Below are positions 51,594 to 59,512 of a stretch of 64,000 bases of DNA, in pieces. Made by a program: the position numbers and the translations under genes. Under the pieces are notes generated by a model. The model worked only from the letters and a program-made list of their open reading frames with translations. It was not told the DNA's origin and did not search any database. The number at the start of each line of letters is the position of its first letter. The stretch's first letter is position 1. Source of the DNA: Trichococcus sp. K1Tr (GTDB taxonomy: Bacteria > Bacillota > Bacilli > Lactobacillales > Aerococcaceae); the NCBI RefSeq assembly GCF_028309625.1, contig NZ_JAQMHR010000010.1, forward strand, positions 36,118 through 100,117. Reading direction: 5' to 3'.

Positions 51594-51806
51594 GTGAGAA
51601 TTGCTGTTTTTGTCATTAATACACTAAAAAATATTGTGATTGGTTTGTTGCCGATCCTAATGATTCATACAATGGGCGAAGAGAACTATTCTGAGAGTTT
51701 CTATCTGTCCATTTACATCATGAAGTGCATTTTTTCTTTGATCGCAGTTTGGGGAATAAGCGAAGGCCTTGTGACATTGTTGCATTCATTCGATAGCGAT
51801 GAGTAA
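51594..51806 (+). CDS. Small two-helix membrane protein
   Basis: A 70-residue protein starting at GTG 51594, seven bases after a perfect AGGAGG; the ATG at 51573 lies before that site. Two membrane helices (IAVFVINTLKNIVIGLLPILMI and YIMKCIFSLIAVWGISEGLVTLL) flank an acidic loop (GEENYSESF). No family recognised. Confidence 0.6.
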   Translation: MRIAVFVINTLKNIVIGLLPILMIHTMGEENYSESFYLSIYIMKCIFSLIAVWGISEGLVTLLHSFDSDE

Positions 51807-51917
51807 ATTATAATGAGCAATGAACGATACAAGAATACGCGTTCATACTTTGAGCAAACACACTCTTCCCCGTTAATTGTAGTATATGTAGATTGTTCCT
51901 AAAAAGTGAGGATAACT

Positions 51918-52316
51918 ATGCCCCCAAAAACAAACTTATCCATTGCAGTATTGAATCTATACACGATTATTCTAATAGGCCTGTTTTTACTTTTTCAAGA
52001 TCAAAGCAGAGCAGTCTTGTTTATTTTGTTTTTGATGTTTATCAATATTGCCGTATTTACAGTTATGGTACTATCTAATAAAAAGGAAATTAAAATTAAT
52101 TTTATCGTAGGCAAATCCCGGAAAAAGGAAATAGTAGACAGCTTTATTTTAAATGGATCGACTCAATTTCTCGCTGTGATTCTATTTGAAATTTTTTCCT
52201 GGATTGTGTTAAAAAATCGTGATATTGCTCAAACCATACATTTATGTATGATCGCTGTTGTTTTACTTGCTCTAAAAATAACCACTTTATCCGTATTGTT
52301 GAGGAAAATAATATGA
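51918..52316 (+). CDS. Four-helix membrane protein
   Basis: A 132-residue protein with two N-terminal and two C-terminal membrane helices and a basic middle (NKKEIKINFIVGKSRKKEIV). ATG 51918 lies six bases after GAGG. Its stop overlaps the ATG of the next gene (ATGA), so it belongs to an operon with the FtsX-like and ABC ATPase genes, possibly as an additional exporter or immunity subunit. Confidence 0.65.
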   Translation: MPPKTNLSIAVLNLYTIILIGLFLLFQDQSRAVLFILFLMFINIAVFTVMVLSNKKEIKINFIVGKSRKKEIVDSFILNGSTQFLAVILFEIFSWIVLKNRDIAQTIHLCMIAVVLLALKITTLSVLLRKII

Positions 52317-53203
52317 AAAAAATAAACAGCTTGATTATGAGGAAAAGGTTTTTTCTGTTTGTATTACTGTTTTTAACGACCTTTTTAATGAATCTCTTCC
52401 TTTGGAACGAAACTACTCAGATGATTAGACAAATACCTTTATTGACTGCTTTAAAGGAAAAAAGCACAGACGATGTTTATGAGCTTCATTATCAGCCTTC
52501 AGCAGATGAGAATAATGTGATTCAACCGTATTCACAAAGTGAACAGGATCGTATTTTACAGTTTCTGGAAAATAGTTTTTTTGATTCTGATGAACAATCC
52601 AATCTTTATAGTGGTAAACAAAGTTATCTATCTGATTCAAGTGCAAAAATGGACAAAGAGAACTTAACACCTGTCACGAAGGAAATGTTAGATAGAGAAA
52701 TACGAAAAGACTTTATTGATGCAACATTCATGAATGATATTCTCATTCTAGATATAGAACAGTCCGTCATGAATGACATTGAAGAAGCTGCCGAAACGTT
52801 AGGTTTACGAATCGGATTAAATTCTTTAAGTGAAAAGTTCCGTGAAGAATTCAATTATTATTTCGGCAACTTCATTTTTGGTCTTGTCTTATCATTGGTC
52901 TTTATGTCTTTTGGACTTTTGATTGTATATTGGATCATCTCTTCCAGCCTTAAAATATTCCAACAGGATATTAGGTTACATCGCGTGATGGGGCTGACAA
53001 ATAGAAAGATAACGAATAATTTCAAGCGTTTACTGATGCTTCCGGTTATTGTCTCTTTTATGGTATTCCTAGTGTTCGCTTATTCCACAGGTTTCCACGT
53101 TTTGCCAGTCGATTATCTTTATCTTCTTTTGTTAAATAGTAGCTTACTCATTTTTTCAAATCTGATCATCAAAAAGAAGATGGGGAGGATGTTGGATGCT
53201 TAG
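52313..53203 (+). CDS. FtsX/DUF1430-like permease of an ABC exporter
   Basis: A 296-residue protein with one N-terminal membrane helix (FFLFVLLFLTTFLMNLFLW), an extracellular domain of about 170 residues and three C-terminal helices (FGNFIFGLVLSLVFMSFGLLIVYWI and following), a half-size MacB/FtsX-like permease as in bacteriocin-associated membrane proteins. It overlaps the ATPase gene by 8 bases. GAGG lies eight bases before ATG. The pair would export or shield against peptides; no bacteriocin structural gene is certain nearby. Confidence 0.7.
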   Translation: MKKINSLIMRKRFFLFVLLFLTTFLMNLFLWNETTQMIRQIPLLTALKEKSTDDVYELHYQPSADENNVIQPYSQSEQDRILQFLENSFFDSDEQSNLYSGKQSYLSDSSAKMDKENLTPVTKEMLDREIRKDFIDATFMNDILILDIEQSVMNDIEEAAETLGLRIGLNSLSEKFREEFNYYFGNFIFGLVLSLVFMSFGLLIVYWIISSSLKIFQQDIRLHRVMGLTNRKITNNFKRLLMLPVIVSFMVFLVFAYSTGFHVLPVDYLYLLLLNSSLLIFSNLIIKKKMGRMLDA

Positions 53204-53849
53204 CCTAAAGGACATTACAAAAAAATACAAAGATAAAGTAATCTTTCAAAACGCTGATTTTGAAGCTACACCAGGCGAAATAGTATTGCTTATGGGCCAA
53301 TCGGGAATTGGCAAGTCCACTTTTCTTGATATTATCGCTGGCATAAAAAGCTTTGATTCGGGAAGATATTATTATCAAAACCAAGAAATTTTTCCCAAAA
53401 ATGACGACCAAATGAGTGCATTCAGAAATCAAACGATAGGCTATATATTGCAGGACTTCGCTTTGATAGACGACTACAGTGTTCTGGAAAACATCATTTT
53501 GCCTTCATTTTATAATGCAGCTATAGATACGGAAGCGGCAAAAGAAAGAGCCAGATATTTGTCGGATAAATTTGATTTAACAGAAATTCTCCATAGCAAA
53601 GTAAAGAATATTTCTGGCGGTCAAAAGCAACGGGTTGCGATAGTCCGAAGTCTGATTTTAGATCCACCAATTATTTTAGCGGACGAACCCACTACGAACT
53701 TAGATGCGAAAAATTTTGATTTTGTCATGGAAACTTTCAAAGAAGCGGCAAATAAAGGAAAAATGATCATCATTGCAACACATGATGAACGTATTCTGAA
53801 TATAGCGGATAAGGTTTATCAAGTTGAAAATGGTAAATTGATTGTCTGA
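53196..53849 (+). CDS. ABC transporter ATP-binding protein (MacB/LolD type)
   Basis: A 217-residue ATPase with Walker A GQSGIGKST, Q loop (IGYILQDFALIDDYSVLENI), signature ISGGQKQRVAIVRSL, Walker B IILADEPTTNLD and a switch His (IATHDER). All catalytic elements are intact. It pairs with the FtsX-like permease in front, with GGGGAGG in the overlap as ribosome site. Confidence 0.92.
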   Translation: MLSLKDITKKYKDKVIFQNADFEATPGEIVLLMGQSGIGKSTFLDIIAGIKSFDSGRYYYQNQEIFPKNDDQMSAFRNQTIGYILQDFALIDDYSVLENIILPSFYNAAIDTEAAKERARYLSDKFDLTEILHSKVKNISGGQKQRVAIVRSLILDPPIILADEPTTNLDAKNFDFVMETFKEAANKGKMIIIATHDERILNIADKVYQVENGKLIV

Positions 53850-53943
53850 CAGAGGTGAAGTGAGGCTTCCGTTTAGATGGGAGAAACAGAATGAAGAAGA
53901 TAAAGATTATAAAGACTATCCCTGGTACAATTGGATTTTATGG

Positions 53944-53976
53944 CGTTCGAAGGCCGGACGTATATTTTTAGCATAG
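53944..53976 (+). pseudogene. Decayed duplicate of the 3' end of the 93-residue gene
   Basis: One frame reads FEGRTYIFS, matching FEGRTYTFS at the end of the 47240 gene, and 33 bases of DNA align with about seven differences. Nothing of the rest of the gene is left. It lies just before the 84-residue membrane protein. Confidence 0.5.
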
Positions 53977-53991
53977 AGAGGTGACCAATAA

Positions 53992-54246
53992 ATGCAAATT
54001 AAATTCGTAAATTTCTCAAAGCTGATGTTTATTCTCTTCATGACGTTAGGCTTCGTGCAATATTTTCTTTCATCCCAATCATATCCTTCTTATACATCCA
54101 GAGGGGGATACATTTGGGTTGCTACAATAATTTTATTCTTTTTGATACGGACATTAAAAAACAACTCAGGAAATTATTTACAAAAAACACTCGATTATGC
54201 GGTAATCCTGCTTCTTGCGCTTTATTTAATTATCGGAATATTTTAG
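53992..54246 (+). CDS. Three-helix membrane protein
   Basis: An 84-residue protein with three membrane helices (LMFILFMTLGFVQYFL, IWVATIILFFLI, VILLLALYLIIGIF) and an aromatic outer loop (SYPSYTSRGGY). GAGAGGTG lies eight bases before the ATG. No family recognised. Confidence 0.6.
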   Translation: MQIKFVNFSKLMFILFMTLGFVQYFLSSQSYPSYTSRGGYIWVATIILFFLIRTLKNNSGNYLQKTLDYAVILLLALYLIIGIF

Positions 54247-54288
54247 ATGATTTCTTCATAACACTTACAAGACTGACGGAGGGTACAA

Positions 54289-54585
54289 ATAAAAAATATA
54301 AATTTCTCATTAAAGGTTTTCTTTATCATTCTTTTTCTTAGTTCTATCATCCTCAGTTTTTTTTCGGATGATTTTTCCTTCCTGCCCAAAGAATTTAACT
54401 TTGATAGTATCCTGTACCTGCTCATCCCCGCTCTAGTTTTAAATAGTAATCTTGATGATCACAGGGTGGTCTCCAGCAAGACACTTTCAGCAAAGATAAT
54501 TGATACTGTTTTTATGTCGCTCTTCAGTCTTGCTTATGTTTCGTATGTGTTGAATTTGTTTATGCTGTATATTCAAACGCTCTGA
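54289..54585 (+). CDS. 98-residue membrane protein with ATA in the start position
   Basis: The frame is open from 54277 and encodes a coherent protein: KNINFSLKVFFIILFLSS, an acidic-aromatic loop (DDFSFLPKEF), ILYLLIPALVLN, and a C-terminal helix (FMSLFSLAYVSYVLNLFML). The ribosome site GGAGGG ends five bases before an ATA codon, exactly where ATG would be expected, and no ATG, GTG or TTG lies upstream in frame before the stop at 54274. It is either a gene killed by ATG to ATA or one using ATA. It sits between two normal small membrane-protein genes. Confidence 0.55.
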   Translation: MKNINFSLKVFFIILFLSSIILSFFSDDFSFLPKEFNFDSILYLLIPALVLNSNLDDHRVVSSKTLSAKIIDTVFMSLFSLAYVSYVLNLFMLYIQTL

Positions 54586-54607
54586 TTCAGTGGATAAAGG
54601 AGAGACC

Positions 54608-54853
54608 ATGAAAAAAATCTACTTGTTTATGTATACGGCAGTATTCCTTCTCTTCCTTCTGTATTTCGTGATAATACCTCGCCAAGCACTGCCTTTCTCA
54701 AATGGAGTCCATCTACTTCTGATATTCAGTAGCGCAGCTATGACATTGGGGGCAATCAAACAAAATAACCGAATCAGTATGTTTTGTGGTATAAGCGTTT
54801 TTGCACTTATATGCATGAGTTGGATTGTGCAGATCATGGTTCAGCATTTTTAA
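54608..54853 (+). CDS. Three-helix membrane protein
   Basis: An 81-residue protein with three membrane helices (LFMYTAVFLLFLLYFVI, LLLIFSSAAMTLGAI, MFCGISVFALICMSWIVQIM). ATG 54608 lies four bases after AGGAGA. No family recognised. A terminator follows. Confidence 0.6.
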   Translation: MKKIYLFMYTAVFLLFLLYFVIIPRQALPFSNGVHLLLIFSSAAMTLGAIKQNNRISMFCGISVFALICMSWIVQIMVQHF

Positions 54854-54861
54854 CATATATA

Positions 54862-54901
54862 ACAGGGAAACTTCCTTTTTGGGGAGCTTCCCTGTTTTTT
54901 T
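54862..54901 (+). terminator. Terminator after the small membrane-protein genes
   Basis: AACAGGGAA-CTTCC and GGAG-TTCCCTGTT form the stem, followed by a T run of seven. Confidence 0.85.
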
Positions 54902-54945
54902 CATATTTCTTTTATCATTTCCCAAAAATATTTTTCCCTGTTCGC

Positions 54946-54975
54946 TTTACAAAACCAAACACACGTTCGTATAAT
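54946..54975 (+). promoter_or_regulatory. SOS promoter of the Y-family polymerase gene with LexA box
   Basis: TTTACA (54946-54951), 18 bases, TATAAT (54970-54975). The spacer ends in CAAACACACGTTCG (54956-54969), which matches the Gram-positive LexA/DinR consensus CGAACRNRYGTTCG at nearly all positions and abuts the -10. Confidence 0.8.
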
Positions 54976-55003
54976 AAGGACATAGAGATTGGAGACGATT
55001 TTT

Positions 55004-56389
55004 ATGTATGAAACGGAATTGGTTTTTGATTATGCGAAGGAACCCAGTCGCGATATCCTTTGCATCGACTGCAAATCCTTCTATGCGAGCGTGGAATGCG
55101 TGCGGCGCGGGCTGCATCCGCTCGAAACAAAGTTGGTTGTCATGAGCTATCCCTCAGCCGACCCGAAAGAGCGCGGCAGCGGATTGATCTTGGCTTCCTC
55201 CCCGGCCGCCAAAAAGGCTTACGGGATATCGAACATCAGCCGGGCCAGGGACTTGCCCTTCCCCTATCCGCCGGGACTGGTGATTGCGGCGCCGCAGATG
55301 CGGTTGTATATGCAGAAAAATACCGAAATCAACAACATTTACAAGAAGTACGCAGATGAAGCCAACCACCACGTCTATTCGGTTGACGAGAGTTTCGTCG
55401 ACATCACCGGCGCCCAGAAACTTTTCGGGAAAAACTCGGCTTACGAAATGGCCAAACTCATCCAGGCCGACGTATTGCAGACGACCGGCATCTACACCAC
55501 AATCGGCATCGGCGATAACCCGCTGCTGGCTAAGTTGGCGCTCGATAACGCGGCCAAGCATCAGCCGGATATGATCGCTGAATGGCGTTACCCGGATATT
55601 CCCGAAACCATTTGGAAGATCCCGGACATGACCGATTTTTGGGGCATCGGCAAACGGACCCAGTTGCGGCTCAACCAGTTGGGCATCTCCTCGATCTACG
55701 ACTTGGCACACACCAATTACTATGACTTGAAGAGCAAGCTCGGCGTCATGGGCGCGCAGCTGTACGCCCACAGTTGGGGCATCGACCGCAGCTTTCTGGG
55801 GGAAAAAGTCAAAGTCAGCTCCAAATCCATCGGCAACTCACAGGTACTCAACAAGGATTATGTGGTGCGCTCGGAAATCGAAATCGTCCTGATTGAAATG
55901 GCCGACCAGGTTGCGACGCGCCTGCGTAAATCCGGAGCCAAAGCCCAACTTGTGAGCCTGAGCATCGGTTACAGTATCAACTACATCGATCAGCTGGGCC
56001 GGACCGGCTTCCATCAGCAGCTGAAAATCCCGCCCACCAACGCATCCAGTGAGCTCGTGGCCCATATCCTGATGATTTTTGACCAGCATTACAAAGACCA
56101 GTCAATCCGGAACGTCGGCGTGGGTGCCGGAAATCTATTCTACACAGATTTTCTGCAGCTGGACCTGTTTCAGGATCCTGATGAACAAGTAAACGAGCAA
56201 AAGAAGGATCTGATTGTGGATTCGATCCGAAAAAAATACGGGTTCCGCTCACTCGTGCGGGCAGTCAGCCTATTGGAAGGCGGCCGCGCAATCGCGCGCA
56301 GCTCGTTGGTGGGTGGACACGCGGGCGGCATGGCCGGATTGGAGGAGGGGGAAGAAAATGCTGAAAGAACCAAGAAAACGGACGGATAA
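55004..56389 (+). CDS. uvrX: Y-family DNA polymerase, UvrX/UmuC type
   Basis: A 461-residue translesion polymerase. The catalytic carboxylates are in CIDCKSFYASVECV and VYSVDESFVDI; the helix-hairpin-helix region is MTDFWGIGKRTQLRLNQLGISSIYDL; a little-finger domain follows (SIGNSQVLNKDYV...). The long form with this N-terminus matches UvrX of Bacillus and SPbeta-like elements rather than DinB. ATG 55004 lies eight bases after GGAGA. It overlaps the yolD-like gene by 32 bases. LexA control means induction by DNA damage. The GC content is visibly higher than in the region to the left. Confidence 0.9.
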   Translation: MYETELVFDYAKEPSRDILCIDCKSFYASVECVRRGLHPLETKLVVMSYPSADPKERGSGLILASSPAAKKAYGISNISRARDLPFPYPPGLVIAAPQMRLYMQKNTEINNIYKKYADEANHHVYSVDESFVDITGAQKLFGKNSAYEMAKLIQADVLQTTGIYTTIGIGDNPLLAKLALDNAAKHQPDMIAEWRYPDIPETIWKIPDMTDFWGIGKRTQLRLNQLGISSIYDLAHTNYYDLKSKLGVMGAQLYAHSWGIDRSFLGEKVKVSSKSIGNSQVLNKDYVVRSEIEIVLIEMADQVATRLRKSGAKAQLVSLSIGYSINYIDQLGRTGFHQQLKIPPTNASSELVAHILMIFDQHYKDQSIRNVGVGAGNLFYTDFLQLDLFQDPDEQVNEQKKDLIVDSIRKKYGFRSLVRAVSLLEGGRAIARSSLVGGHAGGMAGLEEGEENAERTKKTDG

Positions 56390-56780
56390 GGTTTTTGAGG
56401 ACTACAACGACTACCATGACCGCGGCATGATCAAATGGGTAACGGCCTATGCGATGGATGAACTTGTGAAGTCCATCTCTGCAGGAAAAGCGGAAGCAAT
56501 GAAGGACATCCCGATCCTCCCTCAACGGAGCCCTGCCGAAATCGATGAAACCTTGGCCGTAGCCATGAAAAAAAATCGCCGTGTATCTATCCAACTGAAC
56601 CAAAAGGATTGCTTCGGGCGCCAAACTGAGTCCATTGAAGGCTTTTTTAAAGGCTATTGCGGCGAGGATGAGATCCTGATCGGCGAAGCGTGGATTCCGC
56701 TCGAACTCATCCGCAATGTGCATATTCTGAACCAGGATAAATGGTCAAAAGTGGCGGTATTCAAACAAAATCCATACTGA
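56358..56780 (+). CDS. YolD-like family protein
   Basis: A 140-residue protein of the YolD family (DRGMIKWVTAYAMDELVKSI near the start; PAEIDETLAVAMKKNRRVSIQL...IEGFFKGY...ILIGEAWIPLELIRNVHIL). It is the usual partner of UvrX-type polymerases and probably helps or regulates them. It starts inside the 3' end of the polymerase gene with GGAGGGGG as ribosome site, so expression is coupled. Confidence 0.88.
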   Translation: MLKEPRKRTDKVFEDYNDYHDRGMIKWVTAYAMDELVKSISAGKAEAMKDIPILPQRSPAEIDETLAVAMKKNRRVSIQLNQKDCFGRQTESIEGFFKGYCGEDEILIGEAWIPLELIRNVHILNQDKWSKVAVFKQNPY

Positions 56781-56901
56781 TGCAAAAGGAAAGCGGCACG
56801 CAAACGGCATTGACAGTGCGATTGTTGTTTTTTTTGATGCAAAGGCTTATACTCAAATCAAAAGAGAACGCTTTCTTTTTCTTGAGAAGGGGGATATCAT
56901 C

Positions 56902-57246
56902 ATGACTTATACCATCCATACCAGCGTCCATTCCATTGAGGAGTGCAAACGGGCGGTTGAGGAACTGCATAGAAAAGGCTATACGAAGGAACAGATCACC
57001 TTGGTGACGAACAATGCATGCCAAGAAGCCATCTTGGAGAATTGGGACCTTCGCGGTGCGGACGGTGCGATTTTTTCGAGCCACTCGTTGCTGGAAAAGG
57101 TCAACAATCTGTTCAACCTGAAGCAATACGAATATTTCCAAAAAAAGACCGGGACTTTCCCCAACGGCATGGACTTTCTTGCGGACCGCATCGCTGCCAT
57201 CGAAAGCGGCAGCATCGTCATCATTACGAAGGAAGCAGACGAATAA
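56902..57246 (+). CDS. General stress protein 17M-like (YflT domain) protein
   Basis: A 114-residue protein (MTYTIHTSVHSIEECKRAVEELHRKGYTKEQITLVTNNA...IESGSIVIITKEADE) with the full YflT fold and no acidic tail. GAAGGGGGA precedes ATG. It lies 64 bases before another YflT gene, making a pair. Function of the family unknown; induced by stress in Bacillus. Confidence 0.8.
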   Translation: MTYTIHTSVHSIEECKRAVEELHRKGYTKEQITLVTNNACQEAILENWDLRGADGAIFSSHSLLEKVNNLFNLKQYEYFQKKTGTFPNGMDFLADRIAAIESGSIVIITKEADE

Positions 57247-57310
57247 CAGTTTTCTGCTCGACTCATCAAGCAGCTCTATAAACCATGAAAAATGAAAGGA
57301 CTGATGTGAT

Positions 57311-57700
57311 ATGTCAAAATTTGTGGCAGGTTCATACGCAACCGTCGAAGCTGTGGAAACAGCCGTAAAAGCACTTATTGAAAAAGGGCATAAGGAAACG
57401 GATCTCCTGTTGGTGACCAACTCACCGGACAAAAAAGAGCGGCTAGCAAAAGAGATCGATATTGAAGTCATCAGCGAAACAGGACATGATGACAACTTCG
57501 ACTGGAAGGAACTCGCCCCACTCTATCCGTCCTTCGATGAGGAAGCTATCTATGAACCATCCCCTCAGCATCCTTATCCGCAGTTGTCACCGGAACAGGA
57601 AGAAGAGCAGGAACGCAAGATGCAGGGATACTTCTCCGAATTGGAGGAAGGGAATATTTTGATCATCGTTGACGGTGCGGAACAGCAGCATCCAGTTTAG
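57311..57700 (+). CDS. General stress protein 17M-like (YflT domain) protein
   Basis: A 129-residue protein (MSKFVAGSYATVEAVETAVKALIEKGHKETDLLLVTN), close in its opening to the protein at 1147 (MAKFVKGSYRT). It has an acidic, Pro/Gln-rich insert (EPSPQHPYPQLSPEQEEEQERK) before the final strand GNILIIVDGAE. GAAAGGA precedes ATG. Third family member in the window. Confidence 0.8.
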   Translation: MSKFVAGSYATVEAVETAVKALIEKGHKETDLLLVTNSPDKKERLAKEIDIEVISETGHDDNFDWKELAPLYPSFDEEAIYEPSPQHPYPQLSPEQEEEQERKMQGYFSELEEGNILIIVDGAEQQHPV

Positions 57701-57726
57701 CGGACGAAAACAAAATCGAAGCAAAA

Positions 57727-57768
57727 AAGAAGCAGGAGAACCGTTGAACGGTTTTTCCTGCTTCTTTG
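57727..57768. terminator. Terminator between YflT gene and SRP RNA
   Basis: AGAAGCAGGA-AACCGTT and AACGGTT-TCCTGCTTCT form the stem; the minus-strand side ends in CTTTTTTG, so it terminates the SRP RNA and probably the plus-strand gene as well. Confidence 0.8.
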
Positions 57769-57785
57769 TATAAGTTATAATAACT

Positions 57786-57862
57786 TACAGCACATGGCGA
57801 TACCTACTTATAGCTGCTTCCTTCCGGATCTGACTCAATTCATAAGATCGCCATTGCCATAA
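57786..57862 (-). ncRNA. ffs: Signal recognition particle RNA (small bacterial type)
   Basis: The minus strand carries the universally conserved SRP loop GATCCGGAAGGAAGCAGC within a hairpin closed by ATGGCGAT and ATCGCCAT. It is the short form (about 80-100 bases; exact ends uncertain). It lies just after tadA, the order seen in Firmicutes (tadA-ffs-dnaX), but dnaX is not next to it here. Confidence 0.9.
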
Positions 57863-57906
57863 GGCCTTTCGGCATTTCTTATCATACCATAGCCAAAAAG
57901 AAAAAG

Positions 57907-58422
57907 CTAGCCTTTGTTTTCATCCTGCATGTGCTCGCGGAGATGCTTCCGGCTGTTTTCCTTGCGTTCTTTGCGCAACGCCCGGAAAAAATCCTGCAGC
58001 AGCGTCCGGCACTCTTCCTCCAGGACACCCCGTTCCACCTCGCTCTGATGGTTGAAGCGTTCATCCTGGAGCAGGTTCATCAAAGTGCCCGCCGTCCCGC
58101 CTTTCAGGTCGGATGCACCATAATAGACTTTCTTGATCCGCGACAACAGGATGGCCCCGCAGCACATCGGACAAGGCTCAAGCGTCACATAAAGCTCCGC
58201 TTCCTCGAGCCGCCAGTTCTTCTTGAACGCATTGGCCTGCTTGATCGCAGTCATTTCCGCATGCGTCGTCGCATCATTCGTCACTTCGCGTTCATTGTGC
58301 CCGCGCCCGATGATTTCACCCTTCCAGACGATCACCGCTCCAATCGGCACTTCCCCCATGGCCGCAGCCTTTTCCGCCTCCTTGATGGCTTCCCGCATAT
58401 ACTCTTCCTTCAACTCATCCAT
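57907..58422 (-). CDS. tadA: tRNA-specific adenosine deaminase
   Basis: A 171-residue enzyme that converts A34 of tRNA-Arg(ACG) to inosine. The zinc and catalytic motifs are THAEMTA (His and Glu) and EPCPMCCGA (two Cys). It matches TadA in length and ends with a basic tail. ATG 58422 lies nine bases after GAGG; the frame to 58470 lacks a site. Its substrate tRNA-Arg(ACG) is encoded at 63321. The gene is followed by the SRP RNA. Confidence 0.92.
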   Translation of the reverse strand: MDELKEEYMREAIKEAEKAAAMGEVPIGAVIVWKGEIIGRGHNEREVTNDATTHAEMTAIKQANAFKKNWRLEEAELYVTLEPCPMCCGAILLSRIKKVYYGASDLKGGTAGTLMNLLQDERFNHQSEVERGVLEEECRTLLQDFFRALRKERKENSRKHLREHMQDENKG

Positions 58423-58559
58423 CTTCCACAACCTCGTCCCTTTTGCTTCACTTATCATAGCATATTTCATATTTTTTTAGCAAATTAATGATAATAATGC
58501 TAAAATGGATGAAAAGCCTTTCAAAGCTAAAACAACCAGCCTACAAATGAGGTGAAAGT

Positions 58560-59459
58560 TTGAATCAAAACGAACTCCAACAACTATTCCCTGAAGCCAA
58601 GATAACGACCGCGGCCAATCTCGGGCCAGCTTACTTCACGCTGCCTTTCCAGAACCAATGGCTGCATATCCCTGAACATACGCTGAGCGGACGCGAAAAA
58701 GCCCTTTTGAAGCAGTTGCTGCTTACCGAGGCCAAGACGACATCCGAAATCCCGAAGAATCCTTGGGCCCAGTTTCTGTTGGGGCAGACGACCGAAATTC
58801 CGACCGGACTGGCGCAGACCCAACTGCTCCAATTCAGCCTCTCCTACCGGGAAGAGGACGCCGGATCTTTCGATCAGACTCTGTGGCTCGATGCCTTCAG
58901 CCAGACATTGCCGCTCGTCCGCGAATGCTTCTTTTTGAACGGCAAAAGCGGTGTCTTCATTCTCGACAGCCCGGAACCCTACTGCATCGATGAGGAATTG
59001 GCGGCGGTGCTCGATATTCTGGATGACGACTTCAGCTTGCGGACCGACTTGTATCTGGGCCAACGCTGGCCTGTTGACGCCCGCTTGCCGCTCCTTTTCG
59101 AGGAGGAAAGGAAAATATTCGCGGCCAGCCGAACGATCGCCAAAGGCAGCAAAATCATAACCCTGGCCGCCATCGCGCTTCCTTATTTCATCTCGGAATC
59201 AGGGAACCAGAATCTAGTGCTGCAGTCCTTGCAGACCACGATCAATTCCATCGATGGCACGCACGAACTGATCACGGCCATGTGGCAGAACCAAGGAAAC
59301 CTGTCGAAAGCGGCAGCCGACCTTTATCTGCATCGCAACACCCTCCAGTACCGGATCGACCGCTTTTTTGATGCGACCGGCTTGGCCTTGAAGAGCATGG
59401 ACGACCTGGCCTTGGCTTATCTAGCCATCGCTGCAGTAACGGGTCCTCATACCAACTAA
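58560..59459 (+). CDS. PucR/CdaR-type helix-turn-helix regulator
   Basis: A 299-residue protein. The C-terminal 60 residues (GTHELITAMWQNQGNLSKAAADLYLHRNTLQYRIDRFFDATGLAL) are a PucR-type (HTH_30) DNA-binding domain; the N-terminal 230 residues have no recognised sensor domain. Start is a TTG at 58560, five bases after GAGGTG. It is divergent from tadA and followed by a terminator. The regulated genes are unknown. Confidence 0.8.
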   Translation: MNQNELQQLFPEAKITTAANLGPAYFTLPFQNQWLHIPEHTLSGREKALLKQLLLTEAKTTSEIPKNPWAQFLLGQTTEIPTGLAQTQLLQFSLSYREEDAGSFDQTLWLDAFSQTLPLVRECFFLNGKSGVFILDSPEPYCIDEELAAVLDILDDDFSLRTDLYLGQRWPVDARLPLLFEEERKIFAASRTIAKGSKIITLAAIALPYFISESGNQNLVLQSLQTTINSIDGTHELITAMWQNQGNLSKAAADLYLHRNTLQYRIDRFFDATGLALKSMDDLALAYLAIAAVTGPHTN

Positions 59460-59507
59460 AAAAGACTGCCAGAACCAGGGATTCCCCCGATTCCGGCAGT
59501 CTTTTTC
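59459..59507. terminator. Bidirectional terminator
   Basis: AAAAAGACTGCC-GAA and TTC-GGCAGTCTTTTT form the stem between the PucR-type gene and the convergent 111-residue gene. Confidence 0.85.
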
Positions 59508-59512
59508 AATTC

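Noticed and set aside
53860..53976. 38-residue Trp-rich frame starting with GTG after AGAGG
   Set aside because: The same DNA in another frame matches the end of the 47240 gene, so the Trp-rich reading is probably accidental.
48300..54900. Prophage remnant
   Set aside because: No integrase, portal, capsid, tail or lysis genes are visible; XRE regulators here are membrane-tethered and not phage-type.
55154..56252. Several minus-strand frames inside the uvrX region
   Set aside because: They are mirror frames caused by the GC-rich codon pattern of the real polymerase gene; no ribosome sites and no domains.
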